Assembly (NCBI RefSeq): GCF_006363815.1 | Contig: NZ_RRYT01000011.1 | Span: 79,161 to 143,160, forward strand | Direction of reading: 5' to 3' | Length of the DNA: 64,000 bases | Source: Thermomonospora catenispora | Lineage (GTDB): Bacteria > Actinomycetota > Actinomycetes > Streptosporangiales > Streptosporangiaceae | Part shown: positions 25,699 through 34,176 of the stretch, one piece after another | Numbering within the stretch: position 1 is the first letter of the stretch | Layout: each line of letters opens with the position of its first letter | The notes under the pieces: generated by a model | What the model was told of the DNA's origin: nothing | Database searches by the model: none | Seen by the model: the letters and a program-made list of their open reading frames with translations, nothing else | Made by a program: the position numbers and the translations under genes

Positions 25699-26502
25699 CC
25701 AGTCTCTCCATCACTCGAACGAGCAGACTTCGAGACGAGTCTTCGGACAGGGCCTTCGCCCCGATCCGGTCGAACCTTACTGTGAACTCCAGAACCTCAG
25801 CAGGCTCATGAATGAGTCTCCCACCTCCAGGGGCCTCTACAAAGGCCACCTCCCCTTCCTTAATCCGAATGACCTTGAACGCGCCGTCCATGCCCGGGTG
25901 AGCCCCTTCCGACCAGGGAACCACCCGGATGATGATGTTGGGGCGCTCAGAGAGCTCCAAGATCCTTGCCAGCTGGTCCTTCATCACCGCCGGGCCGCCG
26001 ACCATCCGATGCAGAACGGCCTGGTCGAGAAGCACCTGGACGGCGGGGGCGTTCGCCCTCTCCAGGAGGACCTGACGCTTCATGCGTCTCTCCAGCAGGA
26101 GGTCCACATCGGCCACCCGCCCCGCGACCAGACAGGCTCGTGCGTAGTCCGGCGTTTGCAGCAGTCCCGGTACGAGCTGACCCTCGTAGATCCGAAGCAT
26201 GAGAGCACGGGCCTCGTACTGGGTGTACTGTCGGAACCAGTCCCGGTCGTGCGCCAGCCGGGCGAACATGAGCAGCCGCTTGAAGAATCCGCCCGAATTG
26301 TAGAGCTTGTCCATTTCGGCGCATTGCTCTTCGGTGGGCGGGCGCAGCCCCGACTCCACGTTGTTTACCGTCTGCCTCGGCACCCGATCAGCCGGCCGAG
26401 CCGGGCCTGCGACTACCCCGCCTCCGTGCGCCATCTGCGCACTTCAAAGGCCAGCCAGCTCTACAGGGAGTCGTCCGGGTTGATCTCATCGGCGAGGGGC
26501 AC
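25676..26502 (-). pseudogene. XRE-family regulator with DUF5753 domain, N-terminal HTH destroyed
   Basis: Starting at GTG 26502 (GGGAGGACC just upstream), the frame reads VPLADEINPDDSL, TAG (26463-26461), SWLAFEVRRWRTEAG, TAG (26415-26413), SQARLGRLIG. It must then shift frame near 26383 to continue VPRQTVNNVESGLRPP. Restoring these positions gives a normal XRE helix-turn-helix. The remaining 230 residues (FARLAHDRDWFRQY, PGLLQTPDYARA, VPWSEGAHPGMDGAF) are an intact DUF5753 ligand-like domain. Two amber codons plus a single-base loss argue for a real pseudogene rather than a sequencing slip. An internal GTG (26383) could still give the DUF5753 part alone. Confidence 0.85.
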
Positions 26503-26594
26503 GCGGTCCTCCCGGATGCAAACAATCCTCGATGTTTCGTTTCGAGGGCGGCTGAGTTGCGGTCATCCTATGGACGAAACCACGGGAGCCGCGG

Positions 26595-27038
26595 ATGCGA
26601 TACATGTCAGAGAATTTAACCACCAGGAAGAGGGACGATGACCCTCCTTCGCCCACCGGTGACACATTTCTGTCCGTGCCGCCGAATCGAGAGGCCCCCG
26701 GTCTCGCCCGCGCATTCGTGAAGCGGCGCATGCGCGAGCTGGGAATGCCGGAGCTGACGGGCGACGCCGCCCTTGTGGCGTCCGAACCGGTCACGAACGC
26801 CGCGAGGGAACAGGCGGACCATTTCCCCACCGAGCCGATCGTCGTCCGGTTGATCCTCACCTCCCAGGGCCGGCCGCGATTCGAGGTGACGGACTGCGCG
26901 CCGGGCTCTCCTCGGCGCCGGAACGTCTCTTCGGAGGCGGAAACCGGCCGAGGGCTCGCCTTGGTGTCGGCCGTCGCCAGGAGGTGGGACTTCGCCCGGC
27001 GGCCGGGCGGCGTCAAGACCGTGTGGGCGGAGCTGTGA
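26595..27038 (+). CDS. RsbW-type anti-sigma/HATPase_c ATP-binding protein
   Basis: A 147-residue small GHKL ATPase with N-box LVASEPVTNAAREQA, VTDCAPGSP (G1 box) and GRGLALVSAVARRW (G2 box), ending GVKTVWAEL. The family binds anti-sigma antagonists or sigma factors and acts as a Ser kinase. ATG 26595 has GGGAG 7 bases upstream. It is divergent from the broken XRE gene; XRE, DUF397 and RsbW-like genes form a recurrent developmental-control trio in actinomycetes. Confidence 0.88.
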   Translation: MRYMSENLTTRKRDDDPPSPTGDTFLSVPPNREAPGLARAFVKRRMRELGMPELTGDAALVASEPVTNAAREQADHFPTEPIVVRLILTSQGRPRFEVTDCAPGSPRRRNVSSEAETGRGLALVSAVARRWDFARRPGGVKTVWAEL

Positions 27039-27680
27039 CGGTCGGCCATCGCTTCGACGAGCCGTCCCTCTTGGCCGGTGTCCGCCGGGGCGTCGGCGCC
27101 GCCGCCGGCGCCCCGGCGACCTTCCCGACCATGCGGGGCCTCACCTGGACCCGAAGACGGGCCAGGGGCCCCCGCCACAGGCCCGAGCGGACGACTCGTG
27201 GCGCAGAGAGGAGGTGGTGAGGCCGGCGGCCGGTCCGACGCAGGGCGCGCGTCATCAGGGAGAACGCAGGTGGACGAGGGCTCTGCCGTCTCTCGTCCGC
27301 CTCGGCTCCGGCGGCCGGCGGAGAGGAACCCGATGGGGCGTCGAGGCCGGGGCGGCGACGGCGGGCCTCGATCGACGGCGGCGGCCCGCGGACGGCGGCC
27401 GAAGGGGGCGACGAACAGACGGCACGCCGAGGCGTTCATCTCGTCCGATCGGGGTCCGTGCCGGCCGGGACGGGAGGCCCGCCCCGCGAGAGAGCACTGC
27501 GATGTCGGGGATCGTGTCGTCTTCGGTCGTCATAGGCTGGTCGCATGTACGTATCCGCGTCCGTGGCCGCGCCGCTGCTTGTGCCGCCACGCTGCTGCAA
27601 CCGGCTCTTTCACCCCTCGTCATCGTTGAACGCTCCAGGCGCCCGTCCGGGACGCGGTCTCAGATGAGGAGGGGTTGTTG
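27039..27680. other. Long gene-free stretch before oligoribonuclease
   Basis: Several frames are open by GC bias, but none has a ribosome binding site, sensible composition or recognisable family. I see no gene here. The last 20 bases hold the GAGGAGGGG ribosome binding site of the oligoribonuclease gene. Confidence 0.5.
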
Positions 27681-28304
27681 ATGTCTGACCTGCTCGTGTG
27701 GGCGGACTGCGAGATGACCGGCCTCGACCTGCGCAAGGACGCGCTGGTGGAGATCGCGGTCCTGGTCACCGACAGCGATCTCAACATCCTCGACGAAGGG
27801 GTGGACGTGGTGATCAAGCCGCCCCAGGAGGCCGTCGAGCAGATGTCCAAGGTCGTCCGGGACATGCACACCGCCTCCGGTCTGCTGGAGGCGCTGCCCA
27901 ACGGGGTGTCGGTCGGCGAGGCCGAGGAGATGGTGCTGAGCTACCTGCGCACCCATGTCCCCGACCCGCGCAAGGTCCCGTTGTGCGGCAACTCCATCGC
28001 CACCGACCGGTCGTTCATCGCGCGCGACATGCCCGCCTTGGACGCCCACCTGCACTACCGGATGGTGGACGTGTCCTCCATCAAGGAGCTGGCCCGCCGC
28101 TGGTACCCCCGCGCCTACTTCGCCAGCCCGCCGAAGAACGGAGGGCACCGCGCCCTGGCCGACATCACCGAGAGCATCCTGGAGCTGCGGTACTACCGCC
28201 GCGCCATCTTCGTCCCCGATCCCGGCCCGGACACCGACACCGCCCGCGCCGTGGCCGCCGAGGTGATCGCCACCTCCACGGGCCCGGCCCCGCAGAAGGG
28301 CTGA
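27681..28304 (+). CDS. orn: Oligoribonuclease
   Basis: A 207-residue DEDDh 3'-5' exoribonuclease that degrades 2-5-nt RNAs, including pGpG, to mononucleotides and is usually essential. Motifs: [10 protein letters not shown] (D-x-E), [18 protein letters not shown] (Exo II), and [15 protein letters not shown] (H-x-x-x-D, Exo III). ATG 27681 has GAGGAGGGG upstream; a TTG two codons earlier is less likely. It lies directly upstream of tRNA-His, as in many actinomycetes. Confidence 0.97.
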   Translation: MSDLLVWADCEMTGLDLRKDALVEIAVLVTDSDLNILDEGVDVVIKPPQEAVEQMSKVVRDMHTASGLLEALPNGVSVGEAEEMVLSYLRTHVPDPRKVPLCGNSIATDRSFIARDMPALDAHLHYRMVDVSSIKELARRWYPRAYFASPPKNGGHRALADITESILELRYYRRAIFVPDPGPDTDTARAVAAEVIATSTGPAPQKG

Positions 28305-28491
28305 CGTCGCCTCGTCCGCGGCGGCGGATCGAGGGGGTCGCCCGCTCGGCTCCGCGACGTCGCAAGGCGCCGCATGCGCGTGAACGGCGACACGCCGGAT
28401 CGCCCCGGCCGCACGGCCGTACGGCAACGCCCGGTGGACGTTCGTGGACGCCGCGCAGCCGACCGGCGCGCGAACACCCCTCGAAAGCCGC

Positions 28492-28497
28492 TACACT
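28492..28497 (+). promoter_or_regulatory. -10 element of the tRNA-His promoter
   Basis: TACACT lies 27 bases before the tRNA 5' end. A clear -35 is not visible. Confidence 0.45.
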
Positions 28498-28524
28498 TCT
28501 CTAGGCCGGTCCAACCCGGAGCAT

Positions 28525-28598
28525 GGTGGGTGTAGCTCAGTCGGCAGAGCACCAGGTTGTGGTCCTGGGTGTCGGGGGTTCAAGTCCCCTCACTCACC
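28525..28598 (+). tRNA. tRNA-His (GTG anticodon)
   Basis: Cloverleaf with acceptor GTGGGTG/CACTCAC, the histidine-specific extra G at -1 (28525) opposite discriminator C73 (28598), and anticodon loop TTGTGGT with GTG at 28559-28561. The T arm is GGGGGTTCAAGTCCCC. CCA is not encoded. Confidence 0.95.
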
Positions 28599-28606
28599 CG
28601 CGTCGA

Positions 28607-28645
28607 TCGAGGGCCCGGTCACCGTCACGGTGGCCGGGCCCTCGA
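28607..28645. terminator. Terminator hairpin after tRNA-His
   Basis: TCGAGGGCCCGG (28607-28618) pairs perfectly with CCGGGCCCTCGA (28634-28645), with an inner CACCG/CGGTG stem extending it. Confidence 0.7.
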
Positions 28646-28770
28646 CATGTCCGCCGGCCGCCGCTTCCGGCGGCTCTCCGAGCGGTCCGGTAAACCGATT
28701 CGCGTAGCGCGCTTCCTGCTGATAAAGTTCCTGACGTCGCGAGCGAGAGGCACCGCCTCCCAGACGACAA

Positions 28771-28843
28771 GCGCCGCTAGCTCAATTGGCAGAGCAGCGG
28801 ACTCTTAATCCGCGGGTTCGGGGTTCGAGTCCCTGGCGGCGCA
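28771..28843 (+). tRNA. tRNA-Lys (CTT anticodon)
   Basis: Acceptor GCGCCGC/GCGGCGC with discriminator A (28843), D arm AGCTCAATTGGCAGAGC, anticodon stem GCGGA/TCCGC with loop CTCTTAA (CTT at 28804-28806). The T arm is GGGGTTCGAGTCCCT. CCA is not encoded. Confidence 0.95.
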
Positions 28844-28852
28844 CCCGTAGCA

Positions 28853-28889
28853 CGCGGGGCATTCGCGAAACGATCGCGAATGCCCCGCG
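28853..28889. terminator. Terminator-like perfect inverted repeat after tRNA-Lys
   Basis: A 16-bp perfect stem (28853-28868 with 28874-28889; core GCGGGGCATTCGCGA) and a 5-base loop begin 10 bases past the tRNA. Confidence 0.7.
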
Positions 28890-29208
28890 TCGCGTATGCG
28901 CCCCAGGAGGCGCCGGCGCCCGCCGCCTCCCGGGCCTCCTCACAGCGTCACCGCCGACCGTCAGGGCTTCAGCAGCCCCGGACCATCGTCTCCTCCCGTC
29001 GCATCCACCGGGCCCCAGCGCCTCCCTCCGTACCTGGGGCGTGCCCGCCTCCTCGGAACGAGCGCCGGCGGCGGGGAGCCGTCCATCGATCGCCCAGGCG
29101 CCCGGCCGCAGACCGCGAAACCGGCGCCGAGGAGCCCACCCAACCGCAGCGGTGCAGACGGCGATGGTCGCGGCCATGCCGAAGGCCTAGCCGAGCGGGT
29201 GGAGCACC

Positions 29209-29660
29209 ATGCGGCCGCCGATGACGCCACTGGTGCGATCCGGATACGCGGCTGCGAAATCGCCCCATCGCGCGCCGGACCCCGTCGGGACAGGTGGAGT
29301 CCTTCTCGTCATCCGCGATGCAATGAACGGGACGCGGACGTTCACCGAGTTCCGGCGGCGCACCGGCACCGCCCGCAGCATCCTCGCCGCTCGTCTCCGC
29401 AAGCTCGTCGCCCGAGGACTCCTCGTTCAGCGCACCGCGCTGCCGGACCGCAGTCGGAAGTACGTGATCATCGATGTCGGCCACGTCCTCTTCCCCCGTC
29501 ATCGTCACGCTGCGGCAGTGGAGAGCGCCACGCCACCGCGTCGGGCGAACACCACTCCGTCCTCGTCGATCGGCATGGCGTCCCCGTGCCGGAGTCCACG
29601 CCGGGCGGCGCCCTTCTCGACCCCGACAACACCACCACGGCGCAGAGGGTTCGCCGGACA
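29209..29660 (+). pseudogene. Decayed HxlR-family transcriptional regulator
   Basis: In one frame (about 29302-29490) the text reads VLLVIRDAMNGTRTFTEF then RTGTARSILAARLRKLV, GLLVQR and VIIDVGHVLFP, an obvious HxlR winged helix. The expected upstream GDRWS appears only in another frame (RRDRWS, near 29275, after GCEIAPSRA). The expected continuation (PVIVTLRQW, then ERHATASGEHHSVLVD and LLDPDNTTTA) needs shifts at the C5 run near 29495 and again near 29520. At least three frame changes mean the gene is dead. It lies just downstream of two tRNAs. Confidence 0.75.
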
Positions 29661-30137
29661 ACGGACTCTCGCCGCCCTCTACATCCCACGAACACCCCGC
29701 CGACCACGCGCCGGAGGAGGTCGGCAGCGGGACAACCGGCTGCGGTGCATGCTCCGCCCGGATCAGTGCGCGCTCCGCGCTCTGACCCCGCAGAACACGG
29801 GGGCCGTGTCCGGCCGCCGAAGCGCGCATCCCGGCCACCGCTCATGCCGCGGCCCCTCACGACCTTCATCGGCCGGCGGCCTGTCCGCCGGCACCGGATC
29901 CAGGCTCACATGGCCGACGGACAGGCCGTCATTTCCTACAAAAACTGGCCGACATTCCACATGATCCATTACCCATCAGCACGAATCACCGCCGCCGCCC
30001 AAGAAATTCCCGCTTCACACCGCAATATCGACTGAGGACAGAAGCAGAACGAGATTGCCGACAGGTGACATTGCGTTATCCCAGGGGGTAGCCAAAAGAT
30101 ACTTTTTGTCACTCTGACAATATGCAAGCCTCGTCGT
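29661..30137. other. Gene-free region upstream of the NrtR-like gene
   Basis: Frames are open by GC bias only. Composition becomes AT-richer from about 29930 to 30130, consistent with a promoter region. It contains the TTGTCActcTGACAA palindrome listed separately. Confidence 0.5.
30106..30120. promoter_or_regulatory. Palindromic operator candidate (TTGTCA-CTC-TGACAA)
   Basis: A perfect 6-3-6 inverted repeat 17 bases before GTG 30138, in the AT-rich region upstream of the three-gene operon. The first gene encodes an NrtR-like regulator, so autoregulation is the natural guess. Confidence 0.55.
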
Positions 30138-30872
30138 GTGACCGAGGACCACTGGACGCCGCCCGCGGTGATGCTCGCGGTCGACCTGGTGATCTTGACG
30201 CTGCGCGAGTGGCGTCTTCACGTATTGCTCATCGAACGAGGCATCGAGCCTTACCAGGGGGCCTGGGCACTGCCAGGCGGTTTCCTCCAGCACGCCGAAG
30301 AGGACCTCACCGCCGCGGCCCATCGGGAGCTCGCAGAGGAGGCCTCCCTGCACGCCGAAACACTGCATCTGGAACACCTGGGCGTCTACGGCGCCCCCGG
30401 CCGTGACCCACGCGGCCGAGTGGTCTCCATCGCCTACCTGGCCATCGCACCTGGACTGCCGGAGCCCATTGCCGGTACGGACGCGGCCGGAGCCCGGTGG
30501 CACCGCGTCGACCGGGTGCTCTCCGGAGACCTGAGGCTCGCCTTCGACCATCGACGCATCGTCGAGGACGGCGTCGAACGAGCCCGCACCAAGCTCGAGC
30601 ACTCCGCGCTGGCGACGGCGTTCTGCGGGCCGACCTTCACGATCGCCGATCTCCAGCGGGTCTATGAGGCGGTATGGGGCATACCGCTCGACCCCCGCAA
30701 CTTCTATCGCAAGGTCCAAAAGACCAAGGGATTCATCGTTCCAGCGGGTCCGGAACGCAAAGTCACGGCCGGGCGCCCCGCCCGGCTGTTCCGAGCCGGT
30801 CCCCGCAAGGTCCTGTACCCGCCGATGGTCCGGCCGGTCGATCCGGCGGACGCCAAGGAGTCCGAAGAATGA
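30138..30872 (+). CDS. NrtR-like NUDIX-domain transcriptional regulator
   Basis: A 244-residue protein. N-terminal NUDIX domain (about residues 8-140): LPGGFLQHAEEDLTAAAHRELAEEA is the Nudix box. It has one extra residue between the Gly-x5-Glu and RELxEE halves, so catalysis is doubtful, as in regulatory NrtR proteins. The C-terminal region (about 155-235: FTIADLQRVYEAVWGIPLDPRNFYRKV) is the winged helix typical of NrtR, which senses ADP-ribose or related nucleotides and controls NAD metabolism. GTG 30138 lacks a clear ribosome binding site. The stop overlaps the ATG of the nucleosidase gene (ATGA). In this context it likely senses a nucleotide signal and controls the module. Confidence 0.88.
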   Translation: MTEDHWTPPAVMLAVDLVILTLREWRLHVLLIERGIEPYQGAWALPGGFLQHAEEDLTAAAHRELAEEASLHAETLHLEHLGVYGAPGRDPRGRVVSIAYLAIAPGLPEPIAGTDAAGARWHRVDRVLSGDLRLAFDHRRIVEDGVERARTKLEHSALATAFCGPTFTIADLQRVYEAVWGIPLDPRNFYRKVQKTKGFIVPAGPERKVTAGRPARLFRAGPRKVLYPPMVRPVDPADAKESEE

Positions 30873-32047
30873 GCGGCAGTCAGATCGTCGTTCTCACAGC
30901 CTTGGACGTGGAGTACGAAGCCGTTCGCAACAGGCTGGACGCACCGCGCTTGCATCGACACCCGCAGGGCACCCGTTTCGAAGTCGGCCGGCTCGAAGGC
31001 GGTCGATGCCGGATCGCCCTGGGGCTGGTGGGCAAAGGCAACCAGTCCGCGGCGGTCCTGGCCGAGCGCGCCATCGCCGAGTTCTCCCCCATCGCCTTGA
31101 TCTTCGTAGGGGTGGCGGGAGCCCTCCACTCGCACATCGCCCTCGGGGACGTGGTGGTCGCCACCCATGTCTATGCGTTCCACGGAGGCACCAGCGAGGA
31201 CGACGGGTTCAAGAGCCGTCCACGAGTGTGGGAGGTCTCGCACGGCGCCGACCAGATCGCCCGGCATGTCGCACGCGACCGCTCGTGGGCAGGACGCCTG
31301 GGCCCCCGTCGCAGAACGCCCACGGTGCACTTCGGGCCGATCGCGGCCGGCGAGGTGGTCTTGAACTCCAGGGTGTCGGCGCACGCCCGCTGGATCCGGC
31401 AGCACTACAACGACGCGCTCGCGATCGAGATGGAAGGGGCGGGCGTGGCCCAGGCCGCGCACCTCAACAGGGCGCTTCCCGTGGTCGTGGTCCGGGGCGT
31501 CAGCGATCGGGCCGACGGGACCAAGGAGGCCACCGATCGCAAGCGGTGGCAGGAGCGAGCAGTGGCCAACGCAGCCGCGTTCTCCGTCGCTCTGGCCGAG
31601 AACCTGGCCGCCGAAGAAGAGAACCGTGACCGGGACGAGGAAACCGAGAAGGCGGGGCACGCGCAGATGAACGGGCAGATGAACGAGTCGGTCCACAACG
31701 TCGCCAAGGACAATGCACGGGTGGTCGTGCAGGCCGGTCAGGTGCAGGTGCACGGAGGCATTCAGCTCTCCGGTGGGCAGATGCCGCCGGCCGACCCCGC
31801 CGAGGCGATCACTCGCTTGGCCGACCGGTTGCGGCAGGCGCGGGCGGCGGGACACCTCGATGAGGACACCTTCCAGGAGGCGCAGACCGAGCTGGTCAAG
31901 GCCCGCGAGACCTTGCAGACGACCGTGCCGCCGGACACCGGGGCGGTGACGCGGACGCTGAAGAAGGTCCGCGGGCTCGTGGGGGATGTGGCGGCGCTGG
32001 CCGCCGAGGTGGCGAGCGTCATCGCACTGGTGCAGGGGCTGTCATGA
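30869..32047 (+). CDS. MTA/SAH-nucleosidase-like (PNP_UDP) enzyme with C-terminal signalling motif
   Basis: A 392-residue protein. Residues 1-250 are a purine nucleoside phosphorylase/MTA-SAH nucleosidase fold: LTALDVEYEAV (N-terminal acid), FVGVAGAL (79-85), LAIEMEGAGVAQAA with the ribose-binding E-M-E (187-189), and VRGVSDRADG with the catalytic Asp (213). Residues 251-275 are a charged linker. Residues 277-301 (NVAKDNARVVVQAGQ and onward to IQLSG) resemble bacterial amyloid signalling or RHIM-like motifs. Residues 310-392 are helical. Family knowledge: such nucleosidases act as effectors that deplete nucleotides or SAM in conflict systems. It is coupled by ATGA overlaps to both neighbours. 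Confidence 0.88.
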   Translation: MSGSQIVVLTALDVEYEAVRNRLDAPRLHRHPQGTRFEVGRLEGGRCRIALGLVGKGNQSAAVLAERAIAEFSPIALIFVGVAGALHSHIALGDVVVATHVYAFHGGTSEDDGFKSRPRVWEVSHGADQIARHVARDRSWAGRLGPRRRTPTVHFGPIAAGEVVLNSRVSAHARWIRQHYNDALAIEMEGAGVAQAAHLNRALPVVVVRGVSDRADGTKEATDRKRWQERAVANAAAFSVALAENLAAEEENRDRDEETEKAGHAQMNGQMNESVHNVAKDNARVVVQAGQVQVHGGIQLSGGQMPPADPAEAITRLADRLRQARAAGHLDEDTFQEAQTELVKARETLQTTVPPDTGAVTRTLKKVRGLVGDVAALAAEVASVIALVQGLS

Positions 32048-34014
32048 CCGGGCCGGGTGCCACCACGACGAACTACGCCGGTGATTCCGCCTTCGTCGGG
32101 GTTCAGGCGGCGACCGTGCACGACGTGCACATCTACTCGTCGTCGCCGGACGCCTCCCCCGCGGAGAAGTTCGAAATCGGCGTCAGCCTGCTCGATGGCG
32201 GTGTCCCGGGCAAGGCACGGCAGCTCATCCGCGAAGCCGTCATGGCGGGCCTCAAGGGCAACAGGGTCTGCTTCCACTGGCAGCTGGCCCTCGTCAGCGG
32301 CAGGGCGCGGCAGGAGATGCCGGACGAGGACCTCGCGTTGCTGCGACGCGCACCGGAGATGTGCCAGGTCTCCGGTGGTGACGCATGGGCGGACGGGGTG
32401 AAGACCGTGTGCCGCCTGCTGGAGGCCGCACAGCAGCCCGATGCGGACCTGCGTCCTCTGCTCAAGGACTTCGATGGGCTCGGCGACCCTCAACGCTCCA
32501 TGATCCTGCGCCACCTGGAGCTGTTCCTGGAAGGGTCGCTCAAAGATCAGATGTGGCATCGGGCCACGGCGCACGCCAGGGAGCACCAGATGGCCCGGGA
32601 CCGGTCCGTGCGCGTCTGGAAGTTCTTCGAGCCCGATCCGATTCCGCCCCGCACCCGTGAGCCGCTGCCGCCCGACGTCACGACCGGAACCTGGGTCAAG
32701 GCGGCGGTGGCGACGGCGGTCTTCACCGTGGCGGTGCTCCACATCGGCTATCTGCTGGTGCAAGGGCTCCAAGGGTTCGCGCTGCTGGCGTATCTGGCGA
32801 GCATCGCAGGCGGCTACGGCGCCGCCCGGAGTGGTTTGGAGTGGCGTTTCCGCATCGAACGAATCCGGGCGAAGGACGCCGAACGCAGGATCTCTTGGAT
32901 AGGCCCGTCCCGCGCGCCGGCCGGTGGGTTCGCCCGTAAAGTCGACCAGCGTTTCTCCTACTACTTCGGCAAGTACCTGCCGCGCAATATGAGCCGTGAC
33001 GCCTGGATGGCCGAGACGGCAGGGATCCGCAAGAAGCTGCGGGACGAGATCGTCGATGTTTATCGGGAGAAGCGGATCGGCGTCGAAAGGATAATCTGGC
33101 TGATACGCCATCAGGCGAGCACCATCAGGAAACAGTGGGAGAACGGAACACTGTGGAGCTACCGACAAGAGCTCGCCACTCCTCTCACCACGAAGGCTCT
33201 GACGATTATCGGCCTGATCGTCCTGGCCATGGGAGCCGCCCGGGCGGTGGAGAGCGCGATACAGATCGCCCCTGTGAGCGCAAGCCGTTCGGTGCTCCTC
33301 GCGCTGCTCACCGGAGCGGTCAGCACGCTCACCTGGAAGCACATTCTCCTAGAGCGAAGGAGATACAAGGAAGACTGCTCCGAGAACGATCAGAGAAAGC
33401 AGGAGTACAAACAGGCTTATGAGCGCTGGAGGGAAAAGCTAACCGACGCGCCCTCGGACCCGGAGATGGCCGCATGGCTGGATTGCGACCGCAAAGTTCT
33501 GCTGGATGAGGCGTTGCGGCACTACGGGCTGACCATGAGCGACATGATCGCTTATGCGTTCATCGAGTCACCCGTCCCCCGCGCCAGGCGGGCCTGCGTA
33601 AAAAACGGACCTTTGCGTTATACGCGCTACCGACTGCTCCTCTTCCTCCTGACCACGGACGGAGTACGCCAGCTCAGCGTGGAGCTCGACTTCGAGCAGG
33701 GCACCTTCCACGGCTGGAACCGGACCAACTACCGGTACGAATCGGTCGCAGCCGTCCGAGTGCATCAGAAGGACGATGAGGAACGCAGATTCGAGCTCGC
33801 ACTGGTCAACGGGGAGCGGATCAATGCCGAGGTGATGGTGTCCGAGGAGGAGCTCGACGCCAATGAGCCGCTCGACCTGATCACAGAGGCGACGCTGGAC
33901 GCCTCAGGCATCCACCACACCCTCCATGTCATGGAGGGCGTCGCCGCAGAAGGAAAGAAGTGGCTCACGCAAGAGCGTCGGAGAAGAACCGAACGGAAGT
34001 ATTCCCTGCGGTAG
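32044..34014 (+). CDS. Four-TM protein with N-terminal motif matching the nucleosidase tail
   Basis: A 656-residue protein. Residues 10-33 (NYAGDSAFVGVQAATVHDVH...) share N-x-A-x-D-x-A-x-V-x-V-Q-A-x-x-V with the C-terminal motif of the upstream nucleosidase. Residues 38-200 are helical, possibly repeat-like. Four hydrophobic helices lie at about 217-236, 243-262, 383-402 and 413-432, with a charged cytoplasmic loop (270-380) between pairs. A basic coiled segment (433-470) and a beta-rich C-terminal domain (about 510-605, PH-like by pattern: YRYESVAAVRV) follow. ATG 32044 overlaps the nucleosidase TGA. No family recognised; a sensor, scaffold or pore in an immune module is inference. Confidence 0.85.
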   Translation: MTGPGATTTNYAGDSAFVGVQAATVHDVHIYSSSPDASPAEKFEIGVSLLDGGVPGKARQLIREAVMAGLKGNRVCFHWQLALVSGRARQEMPDEDLALLRRAPEMCQVSGGDAWADGVKTVCRLLEAAQQPDADLRPLLKDFDGLGDPQRSMILRHLELFLEGSLKDQMWHRATAHAREHQMARDRSVRVWKFFEPDPIPPRTREPLPPDVTTGTWVKAAVATAVFTVAVLHIGYLLVQGLQGFALLAYLASIAGGYGAARSGLEWRFRIERIRAKDAERRISWIGPSRAPAGGFARKVDQRFSYYFGKYLPRNMSRDAWMAETAGIRKKLRDEIVDVYREKRIGVERIIWLIRHQASTIRKQWENGTLWSYRQELATPLTTKALTIIGLIVLAMGAARAVESAIQIAPVSASRSVLLALLTGAVSTLTWKHILLERRRYKEDCSENDQRKQEYKQAYERWREKLTDAPSDPEMAAWLDCDRKVLLDEALRHYGLTMSDMIAYAFIESPVPRARRACVKNGPLRYTRYRLLLFLLTTDGVRQLSVELDFEQGTFHGWNRTNYRYESVAAVRVHQKDDEERRFELALVNGERINAEVMVSEEELDANEPLDLITEATLDASGIHHTLHVMEGVAAEGKKWLTQERRRRTERKYSLR

Positions 34015-34134
34015 TCCAACAGATCGGCGACGAGCAGGGCGACGCAAACCGACAATCGGCATATCAGTCTGACGCAGTGCAGCGCACTCTTAAAGGCGCG
34101 ACCTTGACTTCAAGCCCCCGACGGCTCGCCGGCG

Positions 34135-34171
34135 AACGTCCTGGCGCAGGGGAACCTGCGGCCAGGACGTT
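34135..34171. terminator. Bidirectional terminator after the three-gene operon
   Basis: AACGTCCTGGC (34135-34145) pairs perfectly with GCCAGGACGTT (34161-34171), with an inner GCAGG-GGAA-CCTGC stem. It lies between convergent genes. Confidence 0.75.
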
Positions 34172-34176
34172 GTCGC

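Noticed and set aside
28525-28843. Phage or ICE attachment duplication at the tRNA genes
   Set aside because: No second copy of either tRNA 3' end was seen by eye in the window, and no integrase gene is present.
30138-30872. Active NUDIX pyrophosphatase
   Set aside because: The Nudix box has an extra residue and the C-terminus is an NrtR winged helix, so a regulator is the better reading.
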